Part shown: in pieces, positions 33,769 to 47,150 of the stretch
How positions within the stretch are numbered: the first letter of the stretch is position 1
Layout: each line of letters opens with the position of its first letter
NCBI RefSeq assembly: GCF_021130785.1
Contig: NC_060207.1
Coordinates: 6,647,001 to 6,711,000, forward strand
From: Homalodisca vitripennis
Lineage: Eukaryota; Arthropoda; Insecta; Hemiptera; Cicadellidae
DNA: 64,000 nucleotides
Direction: 5' to 3'
Position numbers and translations under genes: made by a program
The notes under the pieces: generated by a model
Told to the model about the DNA's origin: nothing
The model's database searches: none
Seen by the model: only the letters and a program-made list of their open reading frames with translations

Positions 33769-35279
33769 AGCACACTGATAACGGGAAAATGTGTATTAAA
33801 CAAACTAGTAAGCAAAGATATTGAGGCGCAATCATATTTAGTTAGATTTTTCAGTAAGTACCCACTATGGCATGAAATAAAAGTTACTATATTTATGGAA
33901 TTAGTCACTTTAATAAAAGCTTAAAAATTTTTATCAAAGATGCTTTGTAGAAGGAAATTGTTCTGGAGACGTTCTATAGGTAGAAAATGTACTCTTTTTT
34001 AGTATTTAGTTTAACAGTTTTACAACTACTTAATAAAATTTGTTATACAATTACCATTTTTACTTTTATTTTCAAATTTACGATACAAAAATATAGCATT
34101 TGTCATGTTTTATGGAGACTGTCGCGCTCAGGACTGCAACAGGAGGCCATAATAAGTTAAATAATATATTAATATATTTAACCATGTCCTATTGCCTTTT
34201 CTCATAAGAAATTTTGACCTCCAATGGCAGTTTTTAAATCAGATTGTTTTCTATGGATTAGTGTAGTCTCTGTAGGTGCGAAAGTACACAATTTTATCAG
34301 TTTACATAACTTTTTATGTGAGTACACACCATGTCATTTTAAATTCTTATAACTAAATCCTCTAAATAGACTTAATTTTGCAGTATTAATTTCTCGTACA
34401 GTTACAATTTATGCCTTGACAATTTTCACCATGAAACTATTATTCATTGATATGCCTGAAATGAAATAATAGTGTAAACGATGGGGTGAGAGTTTCTATT
34501 AATTTTTAATATGCACAATGAAAAATTATTGGATAACCCTCCTTATTTGAAAATTTTTTGGGTACTAATTGTTAGGATTTTTAAGAAATACACTTCTTGG
34601 TATTTTTAAAAAGAACATATCATTGTATATCATGATTGTATATTATTTGGAAAGAGTAAAATATATTTGGGACGTTCAAGCAGCACATGCCTCGCAAAGT
34701 ATTTCCCTTAAAATATTCTGTTATAAAGTAAATATCCAAATTTCATTTCAAATGCGGACTAATATGATGCGTAAAACTTCTGATGAAAACTGTTATAAGG
34801 ATGAAAAAAAGGGTAGTTTACCTGATATTCACCAACAAAAACTACTCCGGGAATTTCAGATGAACCGACATTCAATTAATGCAGTCGCATTAACTATTCT
34901 TGATATGTATGCGGACAGCCGATTTCAACTGTAGCAATGTAAATGTTTTATTTTTGGACTTTCACTTGGAAAACGAACTTTTGTTTGGACTAGTGTTTAC
35001 ATTCATTAATTTTGTATTTAATTAATTCCTATTAATGCTTTCATTATTTGTTGAGCCTTTTTTATATACTCAAGTTTCAACGACTTTGCTACTAAAGGTA
35101 GAAATATTCGCTAAAATAGGAAATCAGTTACTAAACTTGATAGGAGGATTAAGTTTTCATAAACTTATCTTGCCTATATAAGAGTTTTGTGGGATTTAAT
35201 TGTTAAATGGAATAGCTGTTTTGATCATTAAGGACAAGAATCTAATAAAATACTCATTGCACTAGGTGTTTTTATTGAA
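33769..35279. other. AT-rich gap with one unexplained open frame
   Basis: No recognised repeat. The 34569-34934 (+) open frame is the longest. Its C-terminal half, with MRKTSDENCYKDEKKGSLPD and REFQMNRHSINAVALTILDM, is hydrophilic and less AT-driven than typical chance frames. I recognise no family. It could be an exon or a retroelement scrap. Support is too thin for a gene call. Confidence 0.4.
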
Positions 35280-35570
35280 TATTAGCACTTGCTTTCGAAA
35301 TGGGAGGATATCCGGCATAGTTAAAGTTAGGGCTAAGGGTCGCCTCATTTCGAGACCTTATGAGGAGAGATAGCGGACTATATCTCAATCGTAGCTCCTT
35401 GGAGGAAGGGTAAGTCAGGTATCTTCTAGACTCTCCAGTCAAAGGGGTCAGGGGATAGCACTCCCTCATGTCCAGTATCGGCCTTTAACATTTAGTGAGT
35501 TCCTCCCATCCTTCGTAGTAAACTAGATCTATAGACCCACCTTAGCTCCCCAATATTTGAATACCGGTTA
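35280..35570. other. GC-richer island, possible retroelement leader
   Basis: Contrasts with its AT-rich flanks. It contains CTCATTTCGAGACCTTATGA, TATATCTCAATCGTAGCTCC and AGTGAGTTCCTCCCATCC. No frame is open throughout. It could be the 5' untranslated part of a non-LTR element, and an R1/LOA-type element lies 1.5 kb downstream, but continuity is not shown. Confidence 0.35.
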
Positions 35571-37094
35571 GTGATGTACCGCTCTTGAACATTCGTAGCT
35601 CCATAAAGATATAAATGACACATTGGATTTTTCTGCATCCACTGTCTGCAACCAGCCAGGAGTGAAAAGTCCTGATGTAAAAATTAATTAATTATAAAAC
35701 TAAGTAGATTAAACTTCATGCTCTCATTTCATTCAAATCAGAGACTTGAATATATAAATCTTAAACTTTTCTCGATACTCTCATTGTAATTATTTATGTA
35801 AAAATAAAAGTACATTAAAGTTACAAAAAATATCGTTGTTCTTAATATTCTTTTCTTGTAATAGTTTCTTATCACAGTTTTCATATTAAAATAGTTTTAT
35901 CTAAATAAATATCTTAAACTTTTAAACTAAACATGTGTTGCTGTAACAATACTTTTTGTGTTGCATTTGTTGATAAGTAACGGTGGAAAGTAGCGACATT
36001 GAGGATTGGAAACAAGTTTATCTGAGCCGAAGAATTCAATTTGCCATGGAACGCCAGTAAAATAACAAGTAAACCCGAGACGAACGCCTGTATGATGCAA
36101 TAGATTGGCCGGATGTAGCAAGGATTTACATAAGTATTGCGTAGAAAGCTTGCGAGTCTGCAGCTAGCATCCTGCACGTTTATTTATTGCCTAGAGCCTC
36201 TCATTCCATAAACATATTAATTAATACAATAAAAATGTGATAAATAGTGGTCTACAAATGAATAGTGTAGCAACAATGAATATAACAAAACAAATATACA
36301 TGTACAACAATAATAAAAAACTATTCTATATTTTAAAGTAGTAATGGTAAATACTAAAAATCAAATATAGTAGTCCCTATATAAAATAAAATTATAAAAA
36401 TATATTTAATAGTTTAGCAGCTGATGATACAGACAGAGAGAATATGCTCAAGTACAAGGGAAGATTCTTAACAAATTCTGTAAGGCTTCAATGGCGGATA
36501 TCTTATTTAATGATTGTTACGCACAATTGTAAAGAAGTACGCAATATATGCTACTAATTAAAATTATGTAAAGCCTCAATATTATACTTACAATATTCCC
36601 CGGCCCTTGGCTTGATGGTTTCTTTAGGGTTTGTTCCAAGTATTGCACTCTGCATGTAGTACTACGAAACGGTTTAGTATTTTGTTCCTTAAACAATATG
36701 TTATTACTAATTAATATTATATTGAATTAGTATTTCAAATACCATGAGTATAATATTAGCAAGGTTCAGATTGTCATAATACTCTATTGTTAACGTTTAT
36801 TCTGCTCTCCATTCTGATGCTAACATGAAGGTACTTCTCTGGTATATGGTGCTTGAAACATAATGAAAATAAAACATCGCGTTTAACCATTAAGGTCCGT
36901 GAATTGAACTTGTGAATTAAAAATAAGTTTTTGAATCCAAAAGTGATTTAAATTTTGTTTCAAAACCTAGATAAAACTCATTATTTAATAAGTACAGACA
37001 TTTAATCACCGTAATCCTTTGTTTATCCTAACAAATTCCTTTACTATAGGAGTTCAAATTGTTCTTTGCACCAATGTAATGTCTAAGCTATGAT
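35571..37094. other. AT-rich gap, no gene
   Basis: Nothing supported. Overlapping minus-strand frames near 35914-36177 have no motif. Confidence 0.5.
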
Positions 37095-40000
37095 CATTAT
37101 CGGATCACAGGTATATCCGCTTCAACTTCCAAGATGATGCTGCAGAGGTCCTCTATCGCAATCCCAGGAGGACTGACTGGTTGGGATATAAGTCTGACCT
37201 TCAGTCACAGTTGGGATCGGTAGGCGGAAGGGTGCGATGATTCACAGACATAGATCAGATAGCTTCTGACCTGCAGAATGCTATAATCAATAGCTTTCAC
37301 GAAAATTGTCCATTGCGACGGGGGAAGAGTCGAACCAATACTAAGTGGTGGACTGCGGACCTCGCTCGCAAAAGGGCTAATGTCAGGAAGCTGTACAATC
37401 AATGCAAAAGGAGCCGTATCTGGGAGTCCTATCATAGAGCTCTAACAGAATACAGCCTAGCAATTAAAAAGGCAAAACAAAGTTCCTGGAGGCAGTTTAC
37501 ACAGAAGGTAAATGAGTTAAAGCGCGGCAGCTAGACTGCAACGTTTACTAGCCTCAGGTCCAACCGGTCACTTGGGATCATTAAGGTCCCAGGGAGGTCA
37601 ACACACTTCCGGGTCTAGTGATAGCTTCAAACTTCTCCTTGAGACTCACTTCCCTGATTGTATCTTTGAGAATGACGACACTGGAACGTCTGATAACCAT
37701 GAGGCAGGCTCACGGCCAAGATCTTATCGTGGTGGCTGGCCATTGCCAGAAGGATTGTCACTCTCTCTAAAACCAAATGGGCAATTTCTAAAATTTGCCC
37801 CTTTCAAATCTGCAGGAGGGGATGGAATCTTTCCGGCCCTGCTTCAACAAGGGCCGGAGAATCTCCTTACCCTTCTATGTGAACTATTCAGGGCGAGCCT
37901 AGCTTATGGGTACATACCACAAGTCTGGCGTCTCAACAGGGTGGTCTTCATCCCTAAAAAAAGGGAGAGCGGACTATTCTGTCCCTAAATCTTTTCGTCC
38001 CATCAGTTTATCTTCGTTTCTACTGAAAACATTAGAAAGACTGGTGGAGAGGCACCTGAGAAAGGGAGTTCTCTCAAACACTCCCCTTCATCGCAACCAA
38101 CATGCATACCAGCAAGGCAAATCCTGTGAATCAGCACTGCACCAACTAGTCAGTAGGATTGAGGATAGCCTGTGCGCCAAGGAATTGGCATTGTGCACCT
38201 TCATAGACATTGAAGGAGCTTTTGACAATGCTAAATTCACTGCGATGGTAAGTGGAGCACAGCGACGTGGCCTCGAGCCAGCTCTGTGCCGGTGGCTTAG
38301 GGCCATGCTGTGCTCCAGACGGATCAGGGCCGATTCTCAATGAAGAATCGCTTGTGATCGCACCTACAAGGGGATGTCCTCAAGGAGGCATCCTGTCACC
38401 TCTACTGTGGAATCTAGTAGTAGATGGTCTACTTGAGGACCTTACTAACAATGGAATCCATGTCCAAGGATATTCAGACGACATAGTCCTTATGGTACAG
38501 GGAAAATATACAAATTTTGTTGTTGATATCATGAATACCAACCTTCAACATGTACACAACTGGTGTCAGGGAGAGGGACTGAAAGTAAATCCCTCTAAGA
38601 CAGTAGTTGTACCATTCACTAGGAAAAAGAACCTAGAGTCTCTTTCTAGGCTGAAACTCGCATCCACACAGCTTGAGTGGTCAAAGACAATTAAATATTT
38701 AGGACTGACTCTAGACCATAAGCTTACGTGGAATGATCATCTTAACAATATCCTGCACAAAGCAAAGTGGGCGCTCATGACGTCCAGGAGACTTGCAGGA
38801 ATCTCATAAGGCGTAAAACCCCATATAGCACTATGGCTTTACAAAGCAGTTGTAAGGCCTCAAATCACTTATGGTTCATTAGTCTGGTGGACAAAGGTGG
38901 ATCAGGTAACTGCCAAAGCCAAGCTTGAAAGCTTACAAAGGCTTGGCACAATCTTTGCAACCGGAGCATTCAGGAGCAGTCCCTCAGCGACCCTCGAGGT
39001 GGCTTTAGGACTTCTACCTCTTGATGTCCATATAAAAGCTGAAGCGCGTAAGTCAGCTTATCGGCTGATGGTTGCTGGCTTGTGGAGGAATGGCGCGTCT
39101 AACGCGAGCCATGGCGCCATCACTGAAGCTGTAAACCCAAGCGCTATTCTCGAAATGGTCTCCGACATAATGAGAACGGAGTTCGTATTCAATAAGCCAT
39201 TCTCTGTTGACTTCTACTCCAGAGATGAGTGGAAATCGCAAGATAACATCCCAACAATAAGAAAGAGCTTTGTCTGGTACACGGATGGCTCGCTTATTAA
39301 GGAAGAACTGGATATGGAGTGTTTTAGTCAATCCCCTAGAACTGCCCTTTGCGGCAGTTTGGGTCGGAACTGCTCCATATTTCAAGCCGAAATCTATGGT
39401 ATCCTAGCCTGTGCCAACCTAGGCCTCACCAGAGGGTACCAGGGAATGAACATCTGTATAATGTCAGACAGTCAGGCAGCTCTTAAAGCTCTTGACTCAA
39501 ACAGCATCTCATCCAGGCTTGTGTGGGAGTGCTTTAACACTCTATGCAAGCTTGGATCACGCAACTTTGTGCGTCTTGGTTGGGTACCGGGCCACACAGG
39601 CATAGGTGGCAACGAATACGCCGACAGGCTTGCCAAAAGCGGAGCAAGCATGCCATACACCGGTCCAGAACCGAGTTGTGGTATAAGCAAGTCAGCCGCT
39701 TACCAAAGTATAAAAAAATGGTCCAGGAAGACACATCGCTTGCGGTGGCAGAGTCACCAAGGAGAAGCACTCGGCAAAAGACTGCTCACTGATTCTAGCT
39801 CCGGCTTCACCAGATGGCTGATGGGCCTGGGCAGGGATCGGGTTAAGCAAGTGATTGCCTTGATCACTGGACACGGCCACTTCAGGAAACTCCTAAACAC
39901 TCTAGGTTTACGAAATGAGGACTCGGAGTGTAGACTCTGCAATAAGTCTGAAGAGACTGCAAAACACATAATACTGGACTGTGAGAGACTGGGAGCAAGG

Positions 40001-40201
40001 AGAAGGGCTCTTTTCGGTGATAAACAACCAGGCGACGAACCAGATGCTAGTATCGGGGAAAAGCTTCTTAGCCTAATTAAGGGCACAAAGATAGGCTTAC
40101 CCCTCTAACATCAAAGGGGCACACAATAAGCTTAGGTTGACGTGTGAGGATCTGTGAATCCACCCCAATAACCCTAAATAAAAAAAATAAAAAAAAAAAA
40201 T
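37095..40201 (+). mobile_element. 5'-truncated R1/LOA-type LINE with RNase H
   Basis: Starts at the very end of the endonuclease domain (SDH motif at 37100). Coding remnants run to 40108, followed by a short 3' UTR and an A-rich tail (AATAAAAAAAATAAAAAAAA-like) to about 40201. No target duplication was identified. Confidence 0.9.
37100..40108 (+). pseudogene. LINE ORF2: endonuclease end, reverse transcriptase, RNase H, Cys/His knuckle
   Basis: The endonuclease end is SDHRYIRFNFQDD. A linker follows with WWTADLARKRANVRKLY. The reverse transcriptase shows SAGGDGIFPALLQ, SFRPISLSSFLLKTLERLV, HAYQQGKSCESALHQL, FIDIEGAFDN and GCPQGGILSPLLWN, with the catalytic box GYSDD (38468-38482; YSDD instead of the common YADD). 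The RNase H domain has YTDGS (39278), AEIYG, SDSQAAL (39463) and GHTGIGGNEYAD (39591), so all four acidic sites seem present. A C-terminal CRLCNKSEETAKHIILDC is a Cys/His knuckle usual for this group. RT plus RNase H with a GxPQGGxLSPLLW motif points to the R1/LOA group. Breaks: in-frame stops at 37238 and 38807, and frameshifts near 37525, 37965 and 38330. From 38810 to the end the frame is intact. Confidence 0.92.
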
Positions 40202-40700
40202 GGCTCCAAATAAGTCTTTCGCTGTCAAACATTGTACGTTAAATTACAACTTTTCACTCTACACACATGAGTGCATTATTTCCTTAAATACCTTGACAAC
40301 GATTATAGGGCTAAAATATACATTTATAAGAAGCATGCTTTTTTAGAGATTTATACAACTATACAAAATTATATAAGACGGGACTATTAAAAAGTGTCAA
40401 ATGAATCTATGTCATATCTGTTTTGATTTAGTGTCTGCCTATATGTGCTTCTTATTTTTAAAATCACGATTAAAACGGTTAGTTTAAAACTGACAAAATA
40501 TGTAAATAATAGCGCTTTCAATTTTTTAATGTAAAATTATTTAAAATTGATTATCTTAAAACCCACAACAAAGTTAAATGAATGGATCGTGTCGTTCCTA
40601 AATCAGTCTTCAATAAACCAGAATATCAATTGTTTACGACATTTCATCAACACAACTTGTAAACACAACACAACATTACCAAATATTGTTATCGGAAGAA
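40202..40700. other. AT-rich, no gene
   Basis: No repeat or coding feature recognised. Confidence 0.5.
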
Positions 40701-40819
40701 CGGCCAAAATACGTTCAGCTGTCCAACAATGCTCAGCTATTTATATATCTATCTCAAGTCTGCCAACATACGCTCAGGCTGACCTACAATGCTCAGCAGT
40801 TTATGGAACTATCTTGATT
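40701..40819 (+). repeat. Imperfect tandem dimer, about 59-bp unit
   Basis: The two halves align as CGGCCAAAATACGTTCAGCT against CTGCCAACATACGCTCAGGC, both followed by an ACAATGCTCAGC word and an ACTATCTT-like end. It lies inside a chance open frame (40547-40828). The CGCTCAG words recall the dispersed family at 9.3-10.9 kb. Confidence 0.7.
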
Positions 40820-42539
40820 CGTTCTTGAACAGGGGTTACTGAATTACACATTAAAACACTAAGTTTGAGATGTTACCCTAATAATAACGTACCTACGTAA
40901 TGGTGGTTAAATTTACATTTAATTCTAAATCCAATGATATTCTATACGTTTGATTTGTGTAAATCGGATAAAAAATAAAACATTAACTGATATTTTGATT
41001 GCTTTCTGTTTGTAACAATTATGTTTTCTGACGGGTAGAATGTTATATTTTACTAAAAATAGCAGTTAATTATACAAATACTAATAACAAAAATGACTCA
41101 GTAGTTGGGTTTAAGAGTATCTTTTACAATATAAAATGATATAAATAGAAACCCATCATCGATGAAAAAGTGAGCAATGAATGTTATAATCCTTTATAGA
41201 AAAAAACTTTATTGAAAAATCCTCTGCTGGGATCTCCTACCATAAAAAGTGTTTCTATATCGGTGGTATATTTGTACCAAAGGCTTTAGTTTGTGTTTTT
41301 TACAAGGGTACACAATTTTAATATGTTTAATCCAGTAGAATACCATTCTATAAAATATAGTAAATATAAATAAAACTTATTTTATTAGGGAGGAACTGTT
41401 ACCCTTGGAAATGAGAGCTTGGTTGTTTAAATAACAAGTTCAGAAGTTAGCTGCATCCTGGAATTTGTGATCTATACTAACATATTTTGTGTTTTTGTGA
41501 ATGTAAGACACTCTTTAGATAGTTAGATAAACTACCTCATCAGGGGGAAATGTTTTGACTTTTACATTTGAAGAGTGTTTATGTAAACGTAATTATTATC
41601 TAATTAAAGAGACTTAATCTAAAATTTACTGAAATTTATACGTGAGAAAAACTGAGAGAACAATGTTCCTAAACTTAGTATAGCGAACAATGTACCAAAA
41701 TTACGTTCAATATCGAAGTACTTTAAACCACGTACCAAATATGCCCTTTGTATCTAATACATCATACATTAATGTTAAATATTAACATAAAAATGAAACT
41801 AAACTCGTTATAACAAAAATTTATTATTTAGTAGACACATGTTTTGTCTTTTCAGTGTACAGTGCGACCCTATATTATGACATAATTAGTATAAGTATAA
41901 TAAATAATAAGTATAGGAAATAATTAAGAAATCTAAAAATAAAATAATTATGAATGTTGTTAAATATATTTAAAGCGTAAGATTAATAACAAAGTAGCTT
42001 ACATTTCGATGCACAAAGAAGATTGATAGAGACAGATTTCTTTAAGAAGAGAAGGTGAGACTTGTTTTTTGTATCCTCTGAGAGAGACTGACAAACAAGA
42101 CTTGTGAACAAGTTTTCTTTGCTTTTCTCAGCAGTACTTGCCCTTTTTTAGTTAGTAATAGTATAGTATTGCAAGAAAGTAGAAAATATAAAACAAAAAA
42201 AACATTCTCATACCACTATTTGCTTGTATATTTTGCTTTCAATAGTACATATTTGTAGGAAAGAAATTGAAGAAACGAAAATGTACATTATTATAAAGTG
42301 ACTCAAGCTTTGGGTTCAACCAGAACTTTCTTTTGAAGACACATTTACATCGTAACAGCGCCTACAAAAAGTAGTTGGCTACTTTAAATAAGTAAATGTC
42401 ACATAATTCCAGATTGTATAGTGTAGGCGCTTTTAAGAATTGTATCTGTTAATTTAATTTGTTTCTGCTTAAATTTAATCTTTTTTAATTTATTTTTAAT
42501 TTTCATTTCTTAGATTAATTTAATCTTTAAATCGAAATC
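40820..42539. other. AT-rich gap, no gene
   Basis: No coding feature. No repeat recognised. Confidence 0.5.
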
Positions 42540-42800
42540 AAACCCATTCCCGAATCCACCTGAGGATGCAAAAAATCCTTAAAATCGGTCCAGCCGTTTA
42601 GGAGGATCAGTGATTCACACAGACATAGAAGAAATAAATATACATGTACTAGCAGTTACCCATGGCTTCACACGTAATTTCTCAGGTTTAGCACCTTTAT
42701 GAGCATCACCGTGAATTTGATTTTATATGCTAATGTTAAGTTTACATTCTTGTCCCGGTCAAGAAAATACCTCAAAATCGTACATTATATAGTGTATTAT
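42540..42800 (+). repeat. Dispersed repeat: tail of one copy followed by head of another
   Basis: AAAATCGGTCCAGCCGTTTA at 42581 is a tail-like phrase. It is followed by an AAATAAATATACATGTACTAGCAG junction, and then by a copy resembling 24270-24480: GCAGTTACCCATGGCTTCAC, GTGAATTTGATTTTATATGC and TTAAGTTTACATTCTTGTCC with GTCAAGAAAA. This suggests head-to-tail arrangement of two copies. Confidence 0.65.
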
Positions 42801-45800
42801 ATAAAGATAAGGATTATTTTTTGATAGGTAACACAATATTTTCTCGCTTTAAAAATTATGAGATTCAGATAATTCGTTTTGTAAAATATATTTCAAATTT
42901 TTGATTAAGTGGTTTATAGGATCTTGACACATAGTGTTGGTCCTTTCCAGAATGGAGACTTATTAATGGACCATATAACAACATTATTAACCTGCAAAGA
43001 GTTTCGTGTGGTGCTATGGTTAAGAAGCATGAATATAATTACAATGCTTTTTGTTATTGAACAGTTTTTTTCCTTAATAATATATAACTCATACGACAAC
43101 TTAAGTTAGGAACTTAAGTAGGAAAATAAAACTAAAATATCCCATTCCATCAATTTGATTTTGAACAATACATCTCCAGTTAGAGAATATATTTTGTTAC
43201 TGTAGAAAAATTGTTCTCTGGAGTAACTATATAAAAGTTAAAAAGTTTAAATCGTAATTTAATTGCAGGTCTTCCAAGAGTTACTGGCCGATGCATTCAT
43301 CATTCCTAAATTTAAATCTTAGGCTATAAACTCAAATTTGTTAATGTCTTGAATATTATTAATATAGCCTCTTAATCTTTCACTTTGCATTTGATAATTT
43401 GGCAACGGTCCGTAATAAAGACAATGGCTCTTCCAATTGCAAGAAATCCAAAAATGAATCGTATACCTTCAAAAGACCATTTCTAAACTTAACAATCTGT
43501 AAATATATATTCATTGTTGAATACAAATTTTCATGATAGGCTCATAACTTTAAATACATTATTAACTGACGTGTTATTTTTAACACGAATTTCTTTATAC
43601 ATCAAAATGTAAAGCCTTATACATATAGAGTTATATACATCATAAGTTTAAGATCTTGTTGTAATAGCGTAATAATTTTAAGGAATAATATTTAACTGTG
43701 TATAAGTATTTGTTTAAATGTTTTTTAGATTCATAACTACAAATGAAGTAACTTTTTTATTGAGAACTACTTACAATTATAAATTAAGTAAGAAATAATA
43801 GAAACCAAACTCTTCACATTTTGAATTTTAAATGAAACGTATTTATTGCTAACTAATTAACGTCTGTTGATTAACTATCAACATATATACATCTAAATAA
43901 TAATTTTAAAAATTAATCTTACTTGGTAGCTACAATTTTTAAAATGCAAAATATAGTAATATGTGGTATTCTACAACAAACAATAAATTACAACGGTTCA
44001 GCTTTTGTTGAACGATGCTCAATTTCAGTATGGAAATGAACTTATAACAGGCATGTCGTGTAAAAGCCCTGTTGGTTTATCGTTTCAATAAATTTTACTG
44101 ACATTATTTAATTTACTTTATTATTGTTGATAAATCCTTCAAAATATACACAGGAAGGTTTTTCAATGTATTGTTTTTATTTAGAAAACGTTAAACACCC
44201 GATAAAAAGGAAACCCCTCCATAAACCAAAATGATTGAATAAATAGACATCAACAATGACCAAATTTAATGATCATAAATGTAAATAAATTTTATTTTCA
44301 GTAACATAAATATGGATTTACATATAACATTTCTATATCGTACACAAATTTAGACTGATACAATTTAAACGTTTAAAGGAACAAATTTACTTTAAAAAAA
44401 TAAATTTTTATAGTCTGAATTGAATTTTTTAAATATGCAATTCTTAAAAGGATTTGGAGATATTCTAAATACTTCTTTCATCACGTTATAAGATTTTATT
44501 AGCTCATACAAGTGTAATAGTTAATCATAATAAGCGCATTGCTAGTTCCTTTTAAGTGTAATGTTTTCTAAATGACTTTACTAATCTTAAGTATATACTG
44601 GATATTATTATTTATGTTGCTGTGAAAATATATATTGTAGAATATGGTAGATGTTTAGATTGAGTAATACCGTCAAACTACATGTCGTGAGCAAGAATTT
44701 ATTGTGTAACTGTCCATTGGTAACTTTCTGATTGATCAGTACATGTACTGGCACACGGAAACCACTTAGAAGCAATTGCAACATTGCTTTGGAAGAGGTA
44801 AAATGTCACTACCATGTGTCAATTATCAATACTTAATGTTATTCAAACACAACTGTGGGTCTTTACATCTATGTGATCTAAGAAATATTTCTAAAACGTA
44901 CGACCTACGGTTAAACTTTTCGTGCCTTGTTATTTTTATACCAAACTCTAATTAATTCCAAACAGCTCAGTAGAAAAATCATTTTCATTCAAACACTCAC
45001 CAAACTGTGAATAAAAACTCGTTATACATTTTTTTTTTATCTGCATAAGGAAGTGGTAATTAAAAATGTCAAGATGTTATACAAATGTATGCCCTTTTTC
45101 CACATCTTCAGAAATTAGTTATGGTTTCGATTTCCTGTTCACGCTAGATAAATATTACTTCAATTAACACTATAGATTTATGAAAACAATATAAAATTAT
45201 CTGAATTATAAAATGACAAGACGCATTTATGAATCCTTTTTATATTTTATACTCGTATTAGGTAATATGTTATACAAATTATCATTGCCGGTTATAAGTA
45301 ATAAAACACGTCATATAAAAAATAATATTTCAGGATTTTACATCAATTAATTTTTTTTAATTTTCTATTATATACTAATTTAAAGAGATTATAGACTATT
45401 AGAGATTATAGATGATTATAGAGTATAGACCATTATAGACTATCACAGAGTTAAGATTACTTTCTATCGTTAAGTGCCATAACAGCAGAAATCCGAGATT
45501 ATCCAACCGTGAATATAAAAACAGAAAAATTTCAGTCCAGTGGGGGGATAAGGTACCTTCCTTGTATCGATATTGAAAAAGTCCCAAGTTTTCCATGAAG
45601 TAAGTTTTTCACATTTAGGTCACCATGAGTTTTTATGTTCTGCGACAGGTGGTATTGGTAGCGTATGAACGTTTACATTAATGCTACTTCCCCTCCTAAA
45701 AGAATGTGCCTTAAGATCCCTGTTGTTGTTCATGATTATTCAGAGAAATCACTATCCCATAACCCTATCCAGTTTTGTATGTATACAATTCGAATTTCCT

Positions 45801-46539
45801 TCCCCAGTACTCCACTTATTTAGGTGAGATATTTTACGCAAATTTTGCACTTTTACTTGCAATTCAGAGTACTGAGAACATTTCGTTAGGACTAATACAC
45901 TAACAACTATTGTGGGTTTATATTAATCTACTTAACAAGAAGTGAGTATTATAACCTAATTACGTTGTAAGTATTTTAATATCAAAAGAGTTTGACTTAA
46001 ACATTATAATGGAAACAACACAGACTAATAAATTGTTGAAATTTACACTGTTTTGTGTACTGCCTGAACATATGAAGTTTTCAAATTATACCATAATTAT
46101 CATATTGTTTTTTCCTCAGAAAATGTTTTAATAAGGCTCAATTTATATATTATTTTCATTAAAGTGTACTATTTTTTTAATTTTTTCGATTCTTCTGGCA
46201 CTTTTAACAACACATGTTTACTCATTTACCGCTTATATGTAGAGTTTTACGTCTATGATTGTTTATTTGCACGTTAAGTAAGTAATGTTTTATCGGAAAA
46301 GTATTTTAATAATCACACAAATCTAATTTATTACACGGGTATTAAATGCACCCAAATCATATCTAAACAATTCCCGATAAACTTGGTAGAGAACAGAATC
46401 TAAGATTAAGGCCCCAAGGGAAATTAACCTACCCTTGCTACGTTTAAAATTGAGTATGAATCTCTTAAGATGTGAGGAATAAAATATTTATAATATATAA
46501 ATATTGTACTTCACTGTTATTGCATATTATTAACAGTAA
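42801..46539. other. AT-rich gap, no gene
   Basis: Small low-complexity repeat of GATTATAGA-type words at 45385-45450. Overlapping open frames on both strands at 42909-43109 have no motif. Otherwise nothing seen. Confidence 0.5.
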
Positions 46540-47150
46540 TATCATTTGACGGTCTGAGAAAATTTCGTTTCTTTCTGTCTGTCTGATCACATGAAATTAA
46601 TATCCCTAAAATACACCAACTTGAAATTATGCTTTAACATATATGTCTGTATATGGAAGATCGAGTGTATATGCACATCGTGTTCAATGACGATGTACGA
46701 CATTCCATGATAATTTTAGATTAGTCTTTGGATAATCACAATGGAAGGTAAAAAAATAACAAAATATATAATTTTGTAAACAAACATAGTTTTATGATAT
46801 GAAATTTTAACAAATGATGTAGTAACAGATGTACCCACAAATCTTCATTTTTTACTTACAAAAGTTTGAGTTCTATGACGATGCTTTTCTATCGATGAAA
46901 TTTGGCTAAACATCACTGTTGGTTGGCTATCACTCAGTTTTATTTATGCACGATTATTTATTAAATAAATAAAGATTATGCACGATTTATCTTTTGTCTT
47001 AACGGGAGTACAAATTTCGTTTCTATATGATTGCCTATCTACCTGTCTGTCCACAAGGCAGCTAAAGAATGGAATTAACTGTACGTCTTCAATGTTTGGT
47101 CCAACCTCAGTGATGCCTGTTACACGATATGTAGTGCTGCATACACCTAC
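46540..47150. repeat. Possible dispersed repeat fragments with TCTGTCTGTC words
   Basis: AAATTTCGTTTCTTTCTGTC (about 46560) and CAAATTTCGTTTCTATATGA (about 47011) begin two similar stretches, each followed by a CTGTCTGTC-like run. The open frame at 46978-47343 starts in the second one and is probably not a gene. Confidence 0.35.

Noticed and set aside
37571..37988. Independent small gene at the start of the RT
   Set aside because: It is the fingers region of the same reverse transcriptase, cut off by frameshifts on both sides.
39053..40086. Minus-strand open frames opposite the RNase H region
   Set aside because: Antisense of a GC-richer coding region; such frames stay open by composition.
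37095..40201. Target-site duplication of the R1/LOA-type element
   Set aside because: I compared the sequence after the A-rich tail with the sequence before 37095 and found no convincing match.
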